The notes under the pieces are model-generated. The model was not told the DNA's origin, did no database searches, and was given only the letters and a program-made list of their open reading frames with translations. Shown piece by piece: positions 1 to 19,697 of a DNA stretch of 64,000 bases. A program made the position numbers and the translations under genes. The stretch spans positions 2,230,883 through 2,294,882 of the forward strand of contig JAYKAV010003166.1 in the NCBI GenBank assembly GCA_035582835.1. The letters run 5' to 3'. Each line of letters opens with the position of its first letter. Positions within the stretch are counted from its first letter, which is position 1. The stretch comes from Phoebastria nigripes (Eukaryota > Chordata > Aves > Procellariiformes > Diomedeidae).

Positions 1-9004
<9,004 letters not shown>

Positions 9005-9166
9005 ACACATGGCTTTTAAAGTGTATCAGCCGACTGACCCAAGGTGGTGTGTTGAAATATGTGCGATGAAGGCCTGCTCTTGAAGCAAGCATCTCGTTCC
9101 TTTTATCTAAGAGGACTTGACTCTTAAAACGTAGCTATGTCTTTAAATTATAATGGCTCTGAAGAA

Positions 9167-9172
9167 AATAAA
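9167..9172 (+). terminator. Polyadenylation signal AATAAA (proximal)
   Basis: This canonical hexamer lies 163 nt after the OAT stop, followed by T-rich sequence (GATTTTAAAGAGTTT) suitable as a downstream element. Confidence 0.75.
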
Positions 9173-9211
9173 GAATGATTTTAAAGAGTTTCCAATCTTG
9201 GAATACTTGGA

Positions 9212-9217
9212 AATAAA
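9212..9217 (+). terminator. Polyadenylation signal AATAAA (second)
   Basis: A second canonical hexamer lies 45 nt after the first and is followed by a GT-rich stretch (GTGGTGAGGTTCTGTT). That arrangement of signal plus GU-rich element may make it the stronger of the two. Confidence 0.7.
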
Positions 9218-9235
9218 GTGGTGAGGTTCTGTTCA

Positions 9236-12200
9236 TCTAGTCGCGTACCTACGGAACAGTTAAGTCAGAATGTTTGAGGGGAGATATCTGTAGAAATCTG
9301 TTTAATTGTTGAAAGTCTTGGCCAAAGTTTAAAGTGTAATTTGTATATATTTTAGTAAGGGTGGTCTTGCACTCTCATATCACTCTCCAAAACATCACAT
9401 TTGGCATTTTTGCCCCTTGGTGAGATGTCTGTAGGATGAAAGCACTTGTCGTTATGGATGAATTTCTGTTTCTCATTTGTAGCTAGAAAAAACTTGAACG
9501 CTGAAGGTTTGACAAACTGGGTGTTATGCTGGTGAACTTGAGAAGCATCGAGCTGCTGTGTTCTGTATGTACAATATCTTGATTGTATGACAAGAGATGC
9601 TATTTTCAAGCCTGGTCTCAGTGTTTGGCTTTGCAATCTTGTAAAATAGATCTGAGCATATAGATCTGTTTTTACTGTTATAATACTTTCTATAATCTGG
9701 ATGTTTATATTAAAACATGCCTTGCATTAAAAAAAATGTGCAACTAAAATACACAGTGTGTTCAAAAAGAGCAAGCCCCACAGAAACTTGCAGTCGCCTC
9801 TGTCCAGAGCCCCAGCAAGTGCTGCCTTTGTAGTCTATGTATTTCTATCAATCTCTATATGGAAGCTTCTGCTGTGCTTTTTTTACAGGGTGAGTGCTTC
9901 TGCACTTTTGTGCCTTAGGACGCTGCCAATATAGCATTCTGTATGCAGTTGTGGAGTTGGCTGCTATTCTTGCACTAGGTTGTTTTTTCGTATTTCTTAA
10001 CTGAGCTGGTGTTAGCTGAGACTAAACTCTGATTAATCACTGTTAATGCAAAATGTTCCCTTTGCCAAGCATGGGGGTCAAATGCAGTCACATGTTTGTA
10101 ATTGGAAGTGGTAAATAATCCCTTGGTATTTTAAAGGCAACTTAGTTTACGGAAATGAACCAGTCTGCTGGTTAGGGTCACAGAACCGTTTACCCTACCT
10201 TGTTTTGGGTGAGGCAAAGTGAGTAGTCATCTGCTATGGATGAAGTACGACTGATTTCAGTTTGGAAGGGCCTCATTGTTGCAAGGGGTAATGTGTCACT
10301 GTGACTGTTAGTCTTAGGAATAAGAAAAAAATGCAGAAAGGTGTTGCCTAGGAAGTTTGGCATTTCTGAAAGCTGTGCTTATGTAATCTGATTGGAAAGG
10401 AGTGAAATAACTGAAAGAAACAGTAATGTAAACAGCATTTGCTGGAGTCCTTTCAGAGACCAAAAGGTAAACCTCAAAAAATCCTTAGCAGCCAAAATGT
10501 TTACTTTTGTAGAGTAATAGGGCTGGCAAGGATGAAGGACGCAATCAGGTCTGTTCCCCTGCCCCAGTTACAGCTATGTCATTGTTTGCCTGATTGCCTG
10601 AAAGGGCTGTAGGGCAGAAGACTCCAGTCTTTGTTTCGGTGCTTCCCTGTCCTTACTGTTAGCCGGTCTCCTACCATATTGTCCATCTGTCTCTCTTGCT
10701 GCCCATTTAGACTGTCCGTCAGGCCACAGAGAACAGGTTATTTTCCTTCTCTGCAACAGCCTTTTACATACCTAAAGTTTGTTGTTGTTCCTGTTTCAGT
10801 CATTGCTCTTTCTCTAGTTAAAATTCTATTTCTTTCCTGAGAGGTAATGTTTTCTAGAGCCCTTCATCATTCTTGCTGTTCACCTTCTGTGATTCACTGC
10901 TCCGGCTGTGCCCTCACTAAAGCCGAGCAGAGCTAGACGAGTTCACGTGGCTCGTATGCTGCACATACCACAGTGTTGTGGTTTGGGTTTTCCTGCAGTA
11001 GCATGATATTTTTATCTCTCAGCCTGTGCTCCCAGACTCCCTTTTGTGCAAACCATTTTGAAGAACAGCTTTGAAGCTGTTTTCCCCCATTTTTTATTTG
11101 TGTAATAAGCATGAATTACATGCAAGTAAAATTTTGTGGTCTGGTCTACTGACTTTCTTCCTCTATTACTGAGAATTTTTCTCAGGCTTTTGGTGATCAA
11201 TTTGAGCTCTAATCTTGTCCAACCCACTTTCTGGTTGCAGATTTACTAGGTCAAGACTGCTCAGAACTTGAGAAATTTTTTTTTTTCTACAGCAGACCAT
11301 TGCTGACTGATTTCTGGGCTTTTTTATTCATCTTATGGTTGCTTCATGAATCGAATTTCTTTGCAAGATTATTAAAATCAAGGTATGTATAGCCTTTCTG
11401 AAGACAAGTCAAAAATTGTCATCCTAAATTGCCCTAATTTAACAACCGGGTAATTGACAAGTTTTCTGTTTTAACCTGAAAGTTCTCCGAGTTGCTCTCA
11501 ACTCTGCTTTGTTTCCACAGTCACAACTATCTGTGTGAGGTGGGTGCATAGTACCTGCCTAAGCAGCTCAGAAATTCCGGAACAGGATTGAGGATGACGA
11601 AGTCCCCAGAGCTCGTAGGCATGTTCAGAGCCTAAATACACATTTCGGGTGGCCAGGGCCCTTGCAAGGTACAGTGGCAGGTGGTTCTCTCCTTTGCATT
11701 GATATGGTGGTGGCTAGGATGTGCATCCAGGAGATGGCTGTGAATGAGTGAGTCCCATGTCCTACACGAGTGCATTTGTCACTGTCTGTCCTTCTGGGGT
11801 GGGACAAACTCTGCTCATGCTTGTGAAACAACACTGCTGTGTGCAAACCAGTGAAAACCTCATGGGGCGGGAAGCACAGCAAGGGCGAGGGTGTCTGACT
11901 GCAGCCTAGGAGCTAAAGCAGACAGGGTTTTTTTTGATTGTTTGGTTTAATTACAGTTCAATGCCNGAACAAGTACAAAATTACATATGTTATTTCAGGA
12001 TTGAAGACAGGAACCCAGAACTTCTCTTCCTAGACATTGAGCCTGTCACCAGTTAACCTCTGCTTCAACAACAATAAAAAACATCTTGGCAGTTGTCAGT
12101 GAGATAGCAGGAAGAGCTGGCATATGCAAAGGAAATGTCAAAGCTCCTCCTCTTCTAGTGTGCAAAGTGGCAAAATTATAGGCTATCAGAAAGATCATCT

Positions 12201-13740
12201 GCCTTCGATACGTTGTGTGTGTTTTGAGAAAGAGGGGGCAAGAGAAGGGTTTGCTTTATCATGGAAAGTGTTTTTTGTCTGTCTTCTAGCGTGCATAAAC
12301 TGGGATTTGGCCAGTTTTCAGTGACACTGCTTAAACTTCTCAAACTCAAATATAGCTGCTTGTATAACTAATATGCTTGTAAATCAGTCTCTGGTTTTGT
12401 TGACTGGGATTTTAATTAGCCTTAGAAATTTTCTTCAGGGCTTTTATTACCAAAAAAATGTAGATAACTAAAGTGTCCTTACCCGCTGCTTTTGGGTTTG
12501 TACTTGTTCCACTTACTGCTCAAGTGTATACAGCTCTGCCAAATGCTGGTCCTGAGCAAAGTTTAATTTGAAGGAGGCCAAACTGAAAATCATTTACAAA
12601 TTAGTGTAATATGTACACTGAAATGTGCGAAGAAAATATATAAGACATTTCATAAAATATCATCTGTTTGGTTTTTGCATCATAACTTTATAGGAGGTGA
12701 GAAAAGCAAGCTCAGAGAATGCCCTTTCTGTACCTTCCCAGTATTTCTCGAGTGCTTTTCTTACTTTGTATTAGTTAGAGATGGGAGTGTGGAAATGGCA
12801 TTTCTTTGGTGATGCTTTTTGCTGGTGTAATTGAAATTTATTTTTAAAATGGTACTTGAAAGAGATCTATATTGCCTATCCAGAGGGTTTAGCTTTCTTT
12901 AATGGGAGCTATACAGCAATAAAATTTTCTAAAGGTACACGTATGTATCTACAAAATGTTGCTTTAAGCATTTGGCTGCAAAGGCTTAATCTGTCTCCAT
13001 TATATTGCCTGCACATATTTTTGTGAAGTAGCTTCTGATGTTTCTTTGCATCAGGTATATGAAATGCTTTTCTAAATGAATAGTGACTCTGCGTTCAGTG
13101 CTGTGCAATCACAGGGAGGTAATCTAAGCACCCAAGAGCCAAACCAGCATTCCTCGGGCACCCAGGGCAGCCCTTGGCTTCACTGGAAGCTTTGTTTGCA
13201 GAAATAATGCCCAATTGTGCTGGGTGCCCGTGCACTTTGGCAAGAGAAGTGTGCGTGGTTTTTTGGCATGAAATCATGGAATATATATACCGGCATAAAA
13301 AAAAAAATATTACTCTGTTTATGGATAAATGTAAACCAAGATTTAAAGGCACTATGTGAAACACTGAAAGGCAAGAGCAACATAGTGAACAGTGGGGAGA
13401 CAGGAAAACATATAATGAAGGTTTTCCTTTTTTTTTTTTTTTTCCTTTCCTGCTGGCAATCCTGGGAACCATGCTTATGACATTGTCCTTTATCTGGGCT
13501 TCTTTTCAGCTGCAAAACCATGAATTTATGTCATCAAACAGTATTTTCTAAAGTTAAAAATTACCAAAATAGATTACTTACTTAATAGGACTCAAATGCC
13601 TATCGGTCATGACCTGGTGAAGAGCTGCACATCTTGAACCTGTTAGAAGTTTCCATGATGAAGCAATCTCTGTTTTGTTTGTCTTTTAACAGCAATGTCA
13701 GTGGATTAGTTAAGTAGAAAAACAGGCCTTAGTTGTGTCT
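9236..13740. other. Intergenic sequence downstream of OAT
   Basis: No coding exon, RNA gene or named transposon is recognisable. All open frames are short and lack family resemblance. Two ATTAAA hexamers near 9.71-9.73 kb could serve a longer OAT 3' UTR. The first single N of the window is at 11966. A T16 run lies at 13428-13443. Confidence 0.75.
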
Positions 13741-13756
13741 NNNNNNNNNNNNNNNN
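13741..13756. other. Assembly gap (16 N)
   Basis: The N run is directly followed by a motif plus poly-T (13757-13788) that also occurs 342 bp upstream (13415-13443). This suggests an unresolved or wrongly joined junction. Confidence 0.97.
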
Positions 13757-13769
13757 ATGAAGGTTTTCC

Positions 13770-13788
13770 TTTTTTTTTTTTTTTTTTT
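13770..13788. repeat. T19 homopolymer beside the assembly gap
   Basis: Nineteen T follow the 13-mer ATGAAGGTTTTCC. The same 13-mer precedes a T16 run at 13428-13443. Confidence 0.9.
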
Positions 13789-16700
13789 CTTTTTTTGGGC
13801 TGTAGCTGCTTCTTGTTCCCTTCTCATCTTTTCCATCTTTCTGGCAGCAGATGGAGCCAGAAGCTCAGCTTTAAGCTAAGAGCTTACTGCTGGGTGTAGA
13901 GTTTTTGGAGTCAGTGACTCCTGGGGGCTTGCTTTTGGTCTTTACTAATACAGAAATGTGACAAACTTCAGTCTCATCTCTGGGCGCTATCTCAATGCGC
14001 AACTTGCGCTGTGCACTCTTGTGGCTAATCTTGTACGAAGGGGATTGTAAAAAGAATTCCTGTATCTCTAGTGTGGCAAATGCCCAGTAATTCCTAGCTG
14101 TCAGCATATGACTGATAGGGATGTAGGGACAGCTGAGAAAAGGAAAAAAAAAAAAGAGGCTCTCCTTCTCACAGCACTGAAGTAGAGCAAATCAGAAGGT
14201 GGAGGTTTGAGACAAAACTTTCAATATTTCTTTAAACTGAGGAACTGCTTTCCCTGGGCCTCCCTGTGGTACTTCAATCCAGAGCGAGAGGCTTAACCAG
14301 CTGAGGTTGCTGTATTTGTGCAGTGAAAAGAGGTGTTCTGCTGAACGTTCACTCAGCCCTCGGCAGGAAAAGCAGACAAGAAAAAAATGGTAGTACCGGC
14401 AGTACGAAGCAATTAAAAAGCCCTAGTACTGCCTTGGTAGAAACCTCACAAAACTACTGTGTTGACCACCACGTGGAAGGGGTCTTGGCATCTGCACCAA
14501 ACGCTTGAGAGTGGTAGCTTTTCGTACTGCTTCGTCTGTAAAACACTGGGGGAGCTGGAGGGAGTTCTCTGAGCCCCATGCAGTCAGGTTGCTCACGGGG
14601 TCAAGGAAGAGCTGCCGACTTGGGCCACTGGTTAAAATGCCCCTTTGTTTTTTCTTTCCAATGCAAGTTAATGTGCTTTTATTTTCATCCTTGAGGCAGC
14701 CTGTTTTCACCCTGCAGCCCAGCGTGCTGAATGCTAACATGGCGCAGGTAAGAGGTGACTGTAAGGAATCCTGTTCGGTTGTTGTTTCCCTCCTCGACGC
14801 TCTCTGTTCATCTGCTCAGGCTTGTTTGGAGAAATCTGAGCAGGGACTGTGCTGTCTGGAAATTCCCGGGCTGTTATCGGAGCTAGTCCAAATAAATAAG
14901 GGTAGAAAGCAACTCCTACTTGTTCCTGTATAAAATCCTATTAATCTGCTATGATTTAGACTGCGTAGAAAGCCCCTCAAGACTATTGACCCTTTGCACA
15001 ATGCGTAAACCAAACAAAGGCCTGGACCTTGGATGAACTCCCAGCCCTTCCCTGGGGTCTGACACATGGGAGCCCTAATCCTCAAGCTAATACCGTCATT
15101 TGGAATAGCTGTGAAATGAGAAAGGGGAAAAGCTGGCCCAGTTATACACCTCAACCTGAAATAACAGAAGGAACCATAGGTAAGAGCGGGTAACTTACCC
15201 TCTAAGCACTCAGTCCCCTGTCTGCCATAGTTGTTTCCCGCAGGCACTGAGGCTGCCCTGCCTTAGAAGAGTTGTGCCGGAGCATAGTTTTATGTGAGAA
15301 ATAAAACCGTGGCTCAAACTGACTGCCCAGGTAGGACTGGCAGCGGCGTATCATTCCCTTCAGCGCTCCTCGTTTGCTGGCAATACAGCCAACGCCTGGT
15401 CAATATATATTAAAGTATTCGGCAGTTAGGGGGGTGCTGAAGGAGTTTATCAGCCTCACAAGGATGCTGTGGGAGTTTCCTTGACATTCAGACGTCGTCT
15501 TGAGACCATTGAGTGAGAGGATGCACAGGATCCTTACCCCTGCTACTGACTGCACCTAAGGTCTCTCTGTTGTGGCAAGAGCATCTGTTTTCCAGTATTC
15601 CTCTATAGTTTTTCATCTTTTACCCTTAACAACAATCAGACATCATTAAATATGAATTACTTGGTATTTTGGAAACATTTTTGAATAATGTATGAATAGC
15701 ACAGCTTCTCCAAAAAGGACCTTCATTCCTTTCCACCCCGATGGAAGCAGAACAGCTGAGGAAATCACAAAGCATATGAAAATTTCGGCTATTATCCTGC
15801 GTGCCAGCAAACCACACCTTCTGCCACCAGTTACGTGGCAGCTCCTACCTACTCTGTTGATAAATGCTCATCTTTTTGAATAACAAGGATAGGGTGAGTC
15901 CCACAGGGACCGGCCAGCTCTGTCATCGCAGGTGGGAGCAGGAGGAACTGTAGAGATGCAGGAAAAAACCCCACTTTCACATACTGTATTTCAGTAGTTT
16001 AACACACAAACCTTGGTCAGGACTAAACATCTAGCAGAAAATTACTGCTTGTATTGCATTACAGATGTGTAACTGCATACAGACTGTCCTCGTGGTGGGT
16101 GGGTGTGAGAAGCATCCTTTATTTGAGGTTAAGTTGTTCGCACGGACAAGAAGCCATTGGAGGAGTACCCAGCTCTGTTCCCATTTTCTCTTCAGAAAAA
16201 CTCCCAAAGACTCTGAATTTTGGCTGCCCGCTCTGGCCTAAGGAGTGGGACGGTGTTAAACCATTCAACAGTCCGTTCCTCTTGGGGAGTCCATAGCAGT
16301 TAATGCTTCATTAGCTGCTCTGGTGAGGAAGGGGGTGATGGAGAGTCCCAGGTCACTGCTGAGGAGTTGGTACCCGAGGAACTGCAGTGACCTGCAGATG
16401 GTCACCCAGCTCCATGCAGGATCAGTCCCACAGCCCTGCTGCTGAGCACAGCACCTTCCCCCTCTACGGGACAAGGATAATGTACGTGCTTTCCTTCTGC
16501 CACCACGTTTGACTGACTACAAGCTCTTGAGACATCAGCGAGTGTCTCTGAAGGTGGCCTGTGCCTGGCATGACAGGATCATGATTTCTCCTCTGGCATC
16601 TAAGCAATACCATCATACCATTACCATGAGTAATCCCCATGTAAATGATGCCGATACACATGCAGGGTGGCAAACTTGCATTGTACAAGGCAGAATATTG

Positions 16701-18690
16701 TAAATTGAAAAGAAAAAAAGAGAGGTAAAATGATGCTGTTGTATGACAAGCATTACAGCGCTTTGTGTCCCTGCGCCAGGCTGACTCTGTCCCTGGGGGA
16801 GGCTGTGCGTGCGCATGGACCAGAGCCACGTCGTCAGGACATTTTGTATAGTCTAGACTGCAATAAATGTCAGGCAGTTGGAGTACAAACACAGGGCCGT
16901 GGCCTTGCTGATATACTCCTTGATCTCTCCCTCTCTCATCCGCAGGAACCGTTCCTTCACATCAAGGTTAAAGGCAGCATGAGAAAGGGACTGTTATTTG
17001 CATGCGGTACAGGCTGTGAGCAAAAGAGCTCGGGTCTGAGCTCCCAGCTCTGAAGTTAACCTTCAAGAGCACAAAAATGAAAACAAGATTAAAGCCAAAT
17101 CAGGCAGGCGTTCCTGTGCAGCCACTGCATTTGTAGCAGACGATACCTGCATCATTAAAGACACTAGGTGGGTGCAGAGTGGCCCTCTCCAAGCGGAGCT
17201 GCTTCTTGCTAGCGAAGGAGCTAATGAAAGAATATCATTTTGAAAGGCCCTGCTCTTTGTGGCACTGTGGAGATGAACTGGGATCATGTAACGGGGCTTT
17301 CTAAGCTCTGATACCCCTACTTAGGTCCACAGGCATGAGCCACAGGGATGCACAGCTCATCATTGGGCAACCTGGGCGAGCTTCATCCCTGGGAGGGAGG
17401 GCTTCTTGTGCACCCACGGGTGCTTTCAGCTTTGTGGGTGTTTTTATTTTGTGGGTGAGGAATCCAGTCGTCAGATTTTTCCAGGAGAGTCTCAAGGTGT
17501 TCCTGATGGTCCTCCAAATGGATGCTTGCGGCAGCCCCTCACGGCGAGGGGGAGGCACCGTGGTGGGGGGCCGGGGAGCATGGGGTGCTCAGAGATGGAT
17601 GGGGATGGCTTTTTCCAAGCTGAAAGCCAACAGTTTGTAATTCACATGACATAAGTTTGAGCAGGAACATTTTGGTTTAATCTAGTCCTCTGCTCACACT
17701 ATTATTCTGCAGGCTAATGGGTGGTCACATGCTAAACCAATAACAAGTAAATTAAAACCAAAAAGAAGGGCACACAACCTTGGTGGTGCCTGGGACCTGC
17801 TTCCCCATGGGGCACAACTTTCCTTGTCTCATTACGGCTGGGCCAAGCGTGCCCATGCAACTGTGCCGGTGTTTCTTTGTGACTAGAGCAACTGAGATCT
17901 CAATCCAGAAATGAAGGTAAAATTGACAATTACTGAACAGAGGGAGAACGAGGTCTGGGGTGAAAACCGGCACATTCAGAGAAGTACTGGTGCCTGCCTT
18001 GCCTCATGAGAGTGTCCTGAGAGTCTCCCTTCTCTTGGCAGAGCTAAAATTTTCGAGCTTTGGAGAATGTGCTTTCACAACTTAAGAGAAACCTGGAACG
18101 TGATCAATATTTATGTAAAGAACAAAAAAGTAATGAGGATGTGAAAATGTGTAATAGCTTGGTGGGAAGCAGCACAGCTAGTTGAGGTTGCACAAGAGCG
18201 ATGAAGAAGCTTTGCAGGAACAGAAACAAAGCGCTGGCAGCGGCAGCGGGTCACAGAGCTCCTTTCAGCCATGCTTTCCAGGCTAGTGCTCTCTTCCCCA
18301 AATCTGGGAAGCCTCAAAAAATGCTCCTCCTCTGCCCAAGGGGGTCTGGGCCATCATCTCCCACGTCATCCCTTTCATGCCTCAATTCCTTGCTCTTATC
18401 ACCAGGGCCTTGGAGAACACTTTATTCTCCTCTTAAAGATTTAGCGCATGCCCCATCGCTCTTCACCTAAGGCTAAACAATCCAGATGTTGAACTGTTTC
18501 CGCCCATGTTGTGTCTTCAAGACTCCTCAGTGCTTCTGTTGCTCTCTGCCATGCTCTGTCCCCTTGCTGTGCTCCCAACACTGGCTGCAGCCTTCAAATG
18601 AAGCTTTTCCAGGGCTTACACAGAGCAGCAGCACACCTTCAAGAAGGCTATTCTCCTTATTTAGACATCTAAGCAGGATATTTGCTTTGG

Positions 18691-18715
18691 TTTTTTTTTT
18701 TTAACTTTTTTTTTT
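18691..18715. repeat. T12-AAC-T10 low-complexity tract
   Basis: Two T runs (18691-18702 and 18706-18715) are separated by AAC. No insertion is recognisable around them. Confidence 0.9.
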
Positions 18716-19664
18716 ATGACAGCACGACTCACTTCTCGCTGGTAACCTATGATAACAACCCATGGCTGGTTTTCCATCGTCTGTCAATGCAATCGATTAT
18801 TCCTGCCCAGGTGTCACACTTGGCACTTGTCCCTGCTGCCACGGCTTTCTCCAGTTTCTCAAGATCTTGCAGGTCTTCTANCTGCTGCCCATCCCGGCTC
18901 TGACAAGCGTAGCCTGCTCTGGGGGGCCGTGACAGCACTGGCTCGAACCAGGTCCAGGACAGACCCTTGCTAAATGCTTCGTCCCATTTTGCCAGGGAGC
19001 NGTTGGTAGCTGCCAACAGATTTATTTGCACCCGATCCTACCGCAGTTTCATGCAGACCTCGTTTCCAGAGCTTAGTTTTGAGAGCAGCAGCATGAGCCT
19101 TCCCAATGTGAGGATATACGATGACTGCTGCTTTTCCCTTAGTCACAAATACTGTCAATCTGTTATGGAAGGGACTAAAATTGATTTACATGATATTTTC
19201 CTGATAAATCCATCGTGCCTGCTAATCATAACCTCGTGTGAGTGGGTGAGTTTTGTCAGAGCATCCCATGCTGGGGTGGGGGGTGAAGTGTCACGGTGGA
19301 TTTGAATAGGCAATTTTAAAAAAAAAGCAAAGCAGCCAGAAACTTGGCAATTAAGCTCAGTCCGTCTTGTGGATGGGAAGCTTTGAAATTAAGGAGGAAG
19401 ATTAGTCACTGAGGAAGAATGAAGACTATTAATAGAATATGATCCCTGCTCATTACCAAGCTCCAAGCAGACAATTAACATTAAGAACACATCACACTGA
19501 CGTGGGTAACCACTGGCCCATGGTCTCGTATCCCCCAGCCTCCATCTTACAGTTATCTTGGCAAGACGGTAATTCAAACAGCTGTTGGCAAAGGCGTATC
19601 TCAGAAAATTAAAGCATGCTTTAATATTAAGCAGCGGCAGAGGAGGTTGCAGGTGGAGTGGGCT

Positions 19665-19697
19665 GCTAGGTCCCTGCTAGGTCCCTGCTAGGTCCCT
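19665..19697. repeat. 11-bp minisatellite, three perfect copies
   Basis: The unit GCTAGGTCCCT is repeated three times head to tail without mismatch and is followed by GCAGTGG. Confidence 0.95.

Larger units (their letters stand above)
9005..9235 (+). other. OAT: OAT 3' untranslated region (approximate end)
   Basis: This is non-coding sequence directly after the TGA, ending a little past the second AATAAA. The end is a guess from typical cleavage 10-30 nt after the signal. ATTAAA variants at 9709-9714 and 9726-9731 leave room for a longer UTR isoform to about 9.75 kb. Confidence 0.7.

Noticed and set aside
14505..15247. Overlapping 142- and 143-codon frames on opposite strands
   Set aside because: Neither resembles a protein family; both reflect the GC-richer, stop-poor composition.
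17328..17345. Short match to primate Alu (ACAGGCATGAGCCAC)
   Set aside because: Only about 15 bases match, the flanks do not, and the CR1 content points to a bird or other sauropsid, which lack Alu. Chance similarity.
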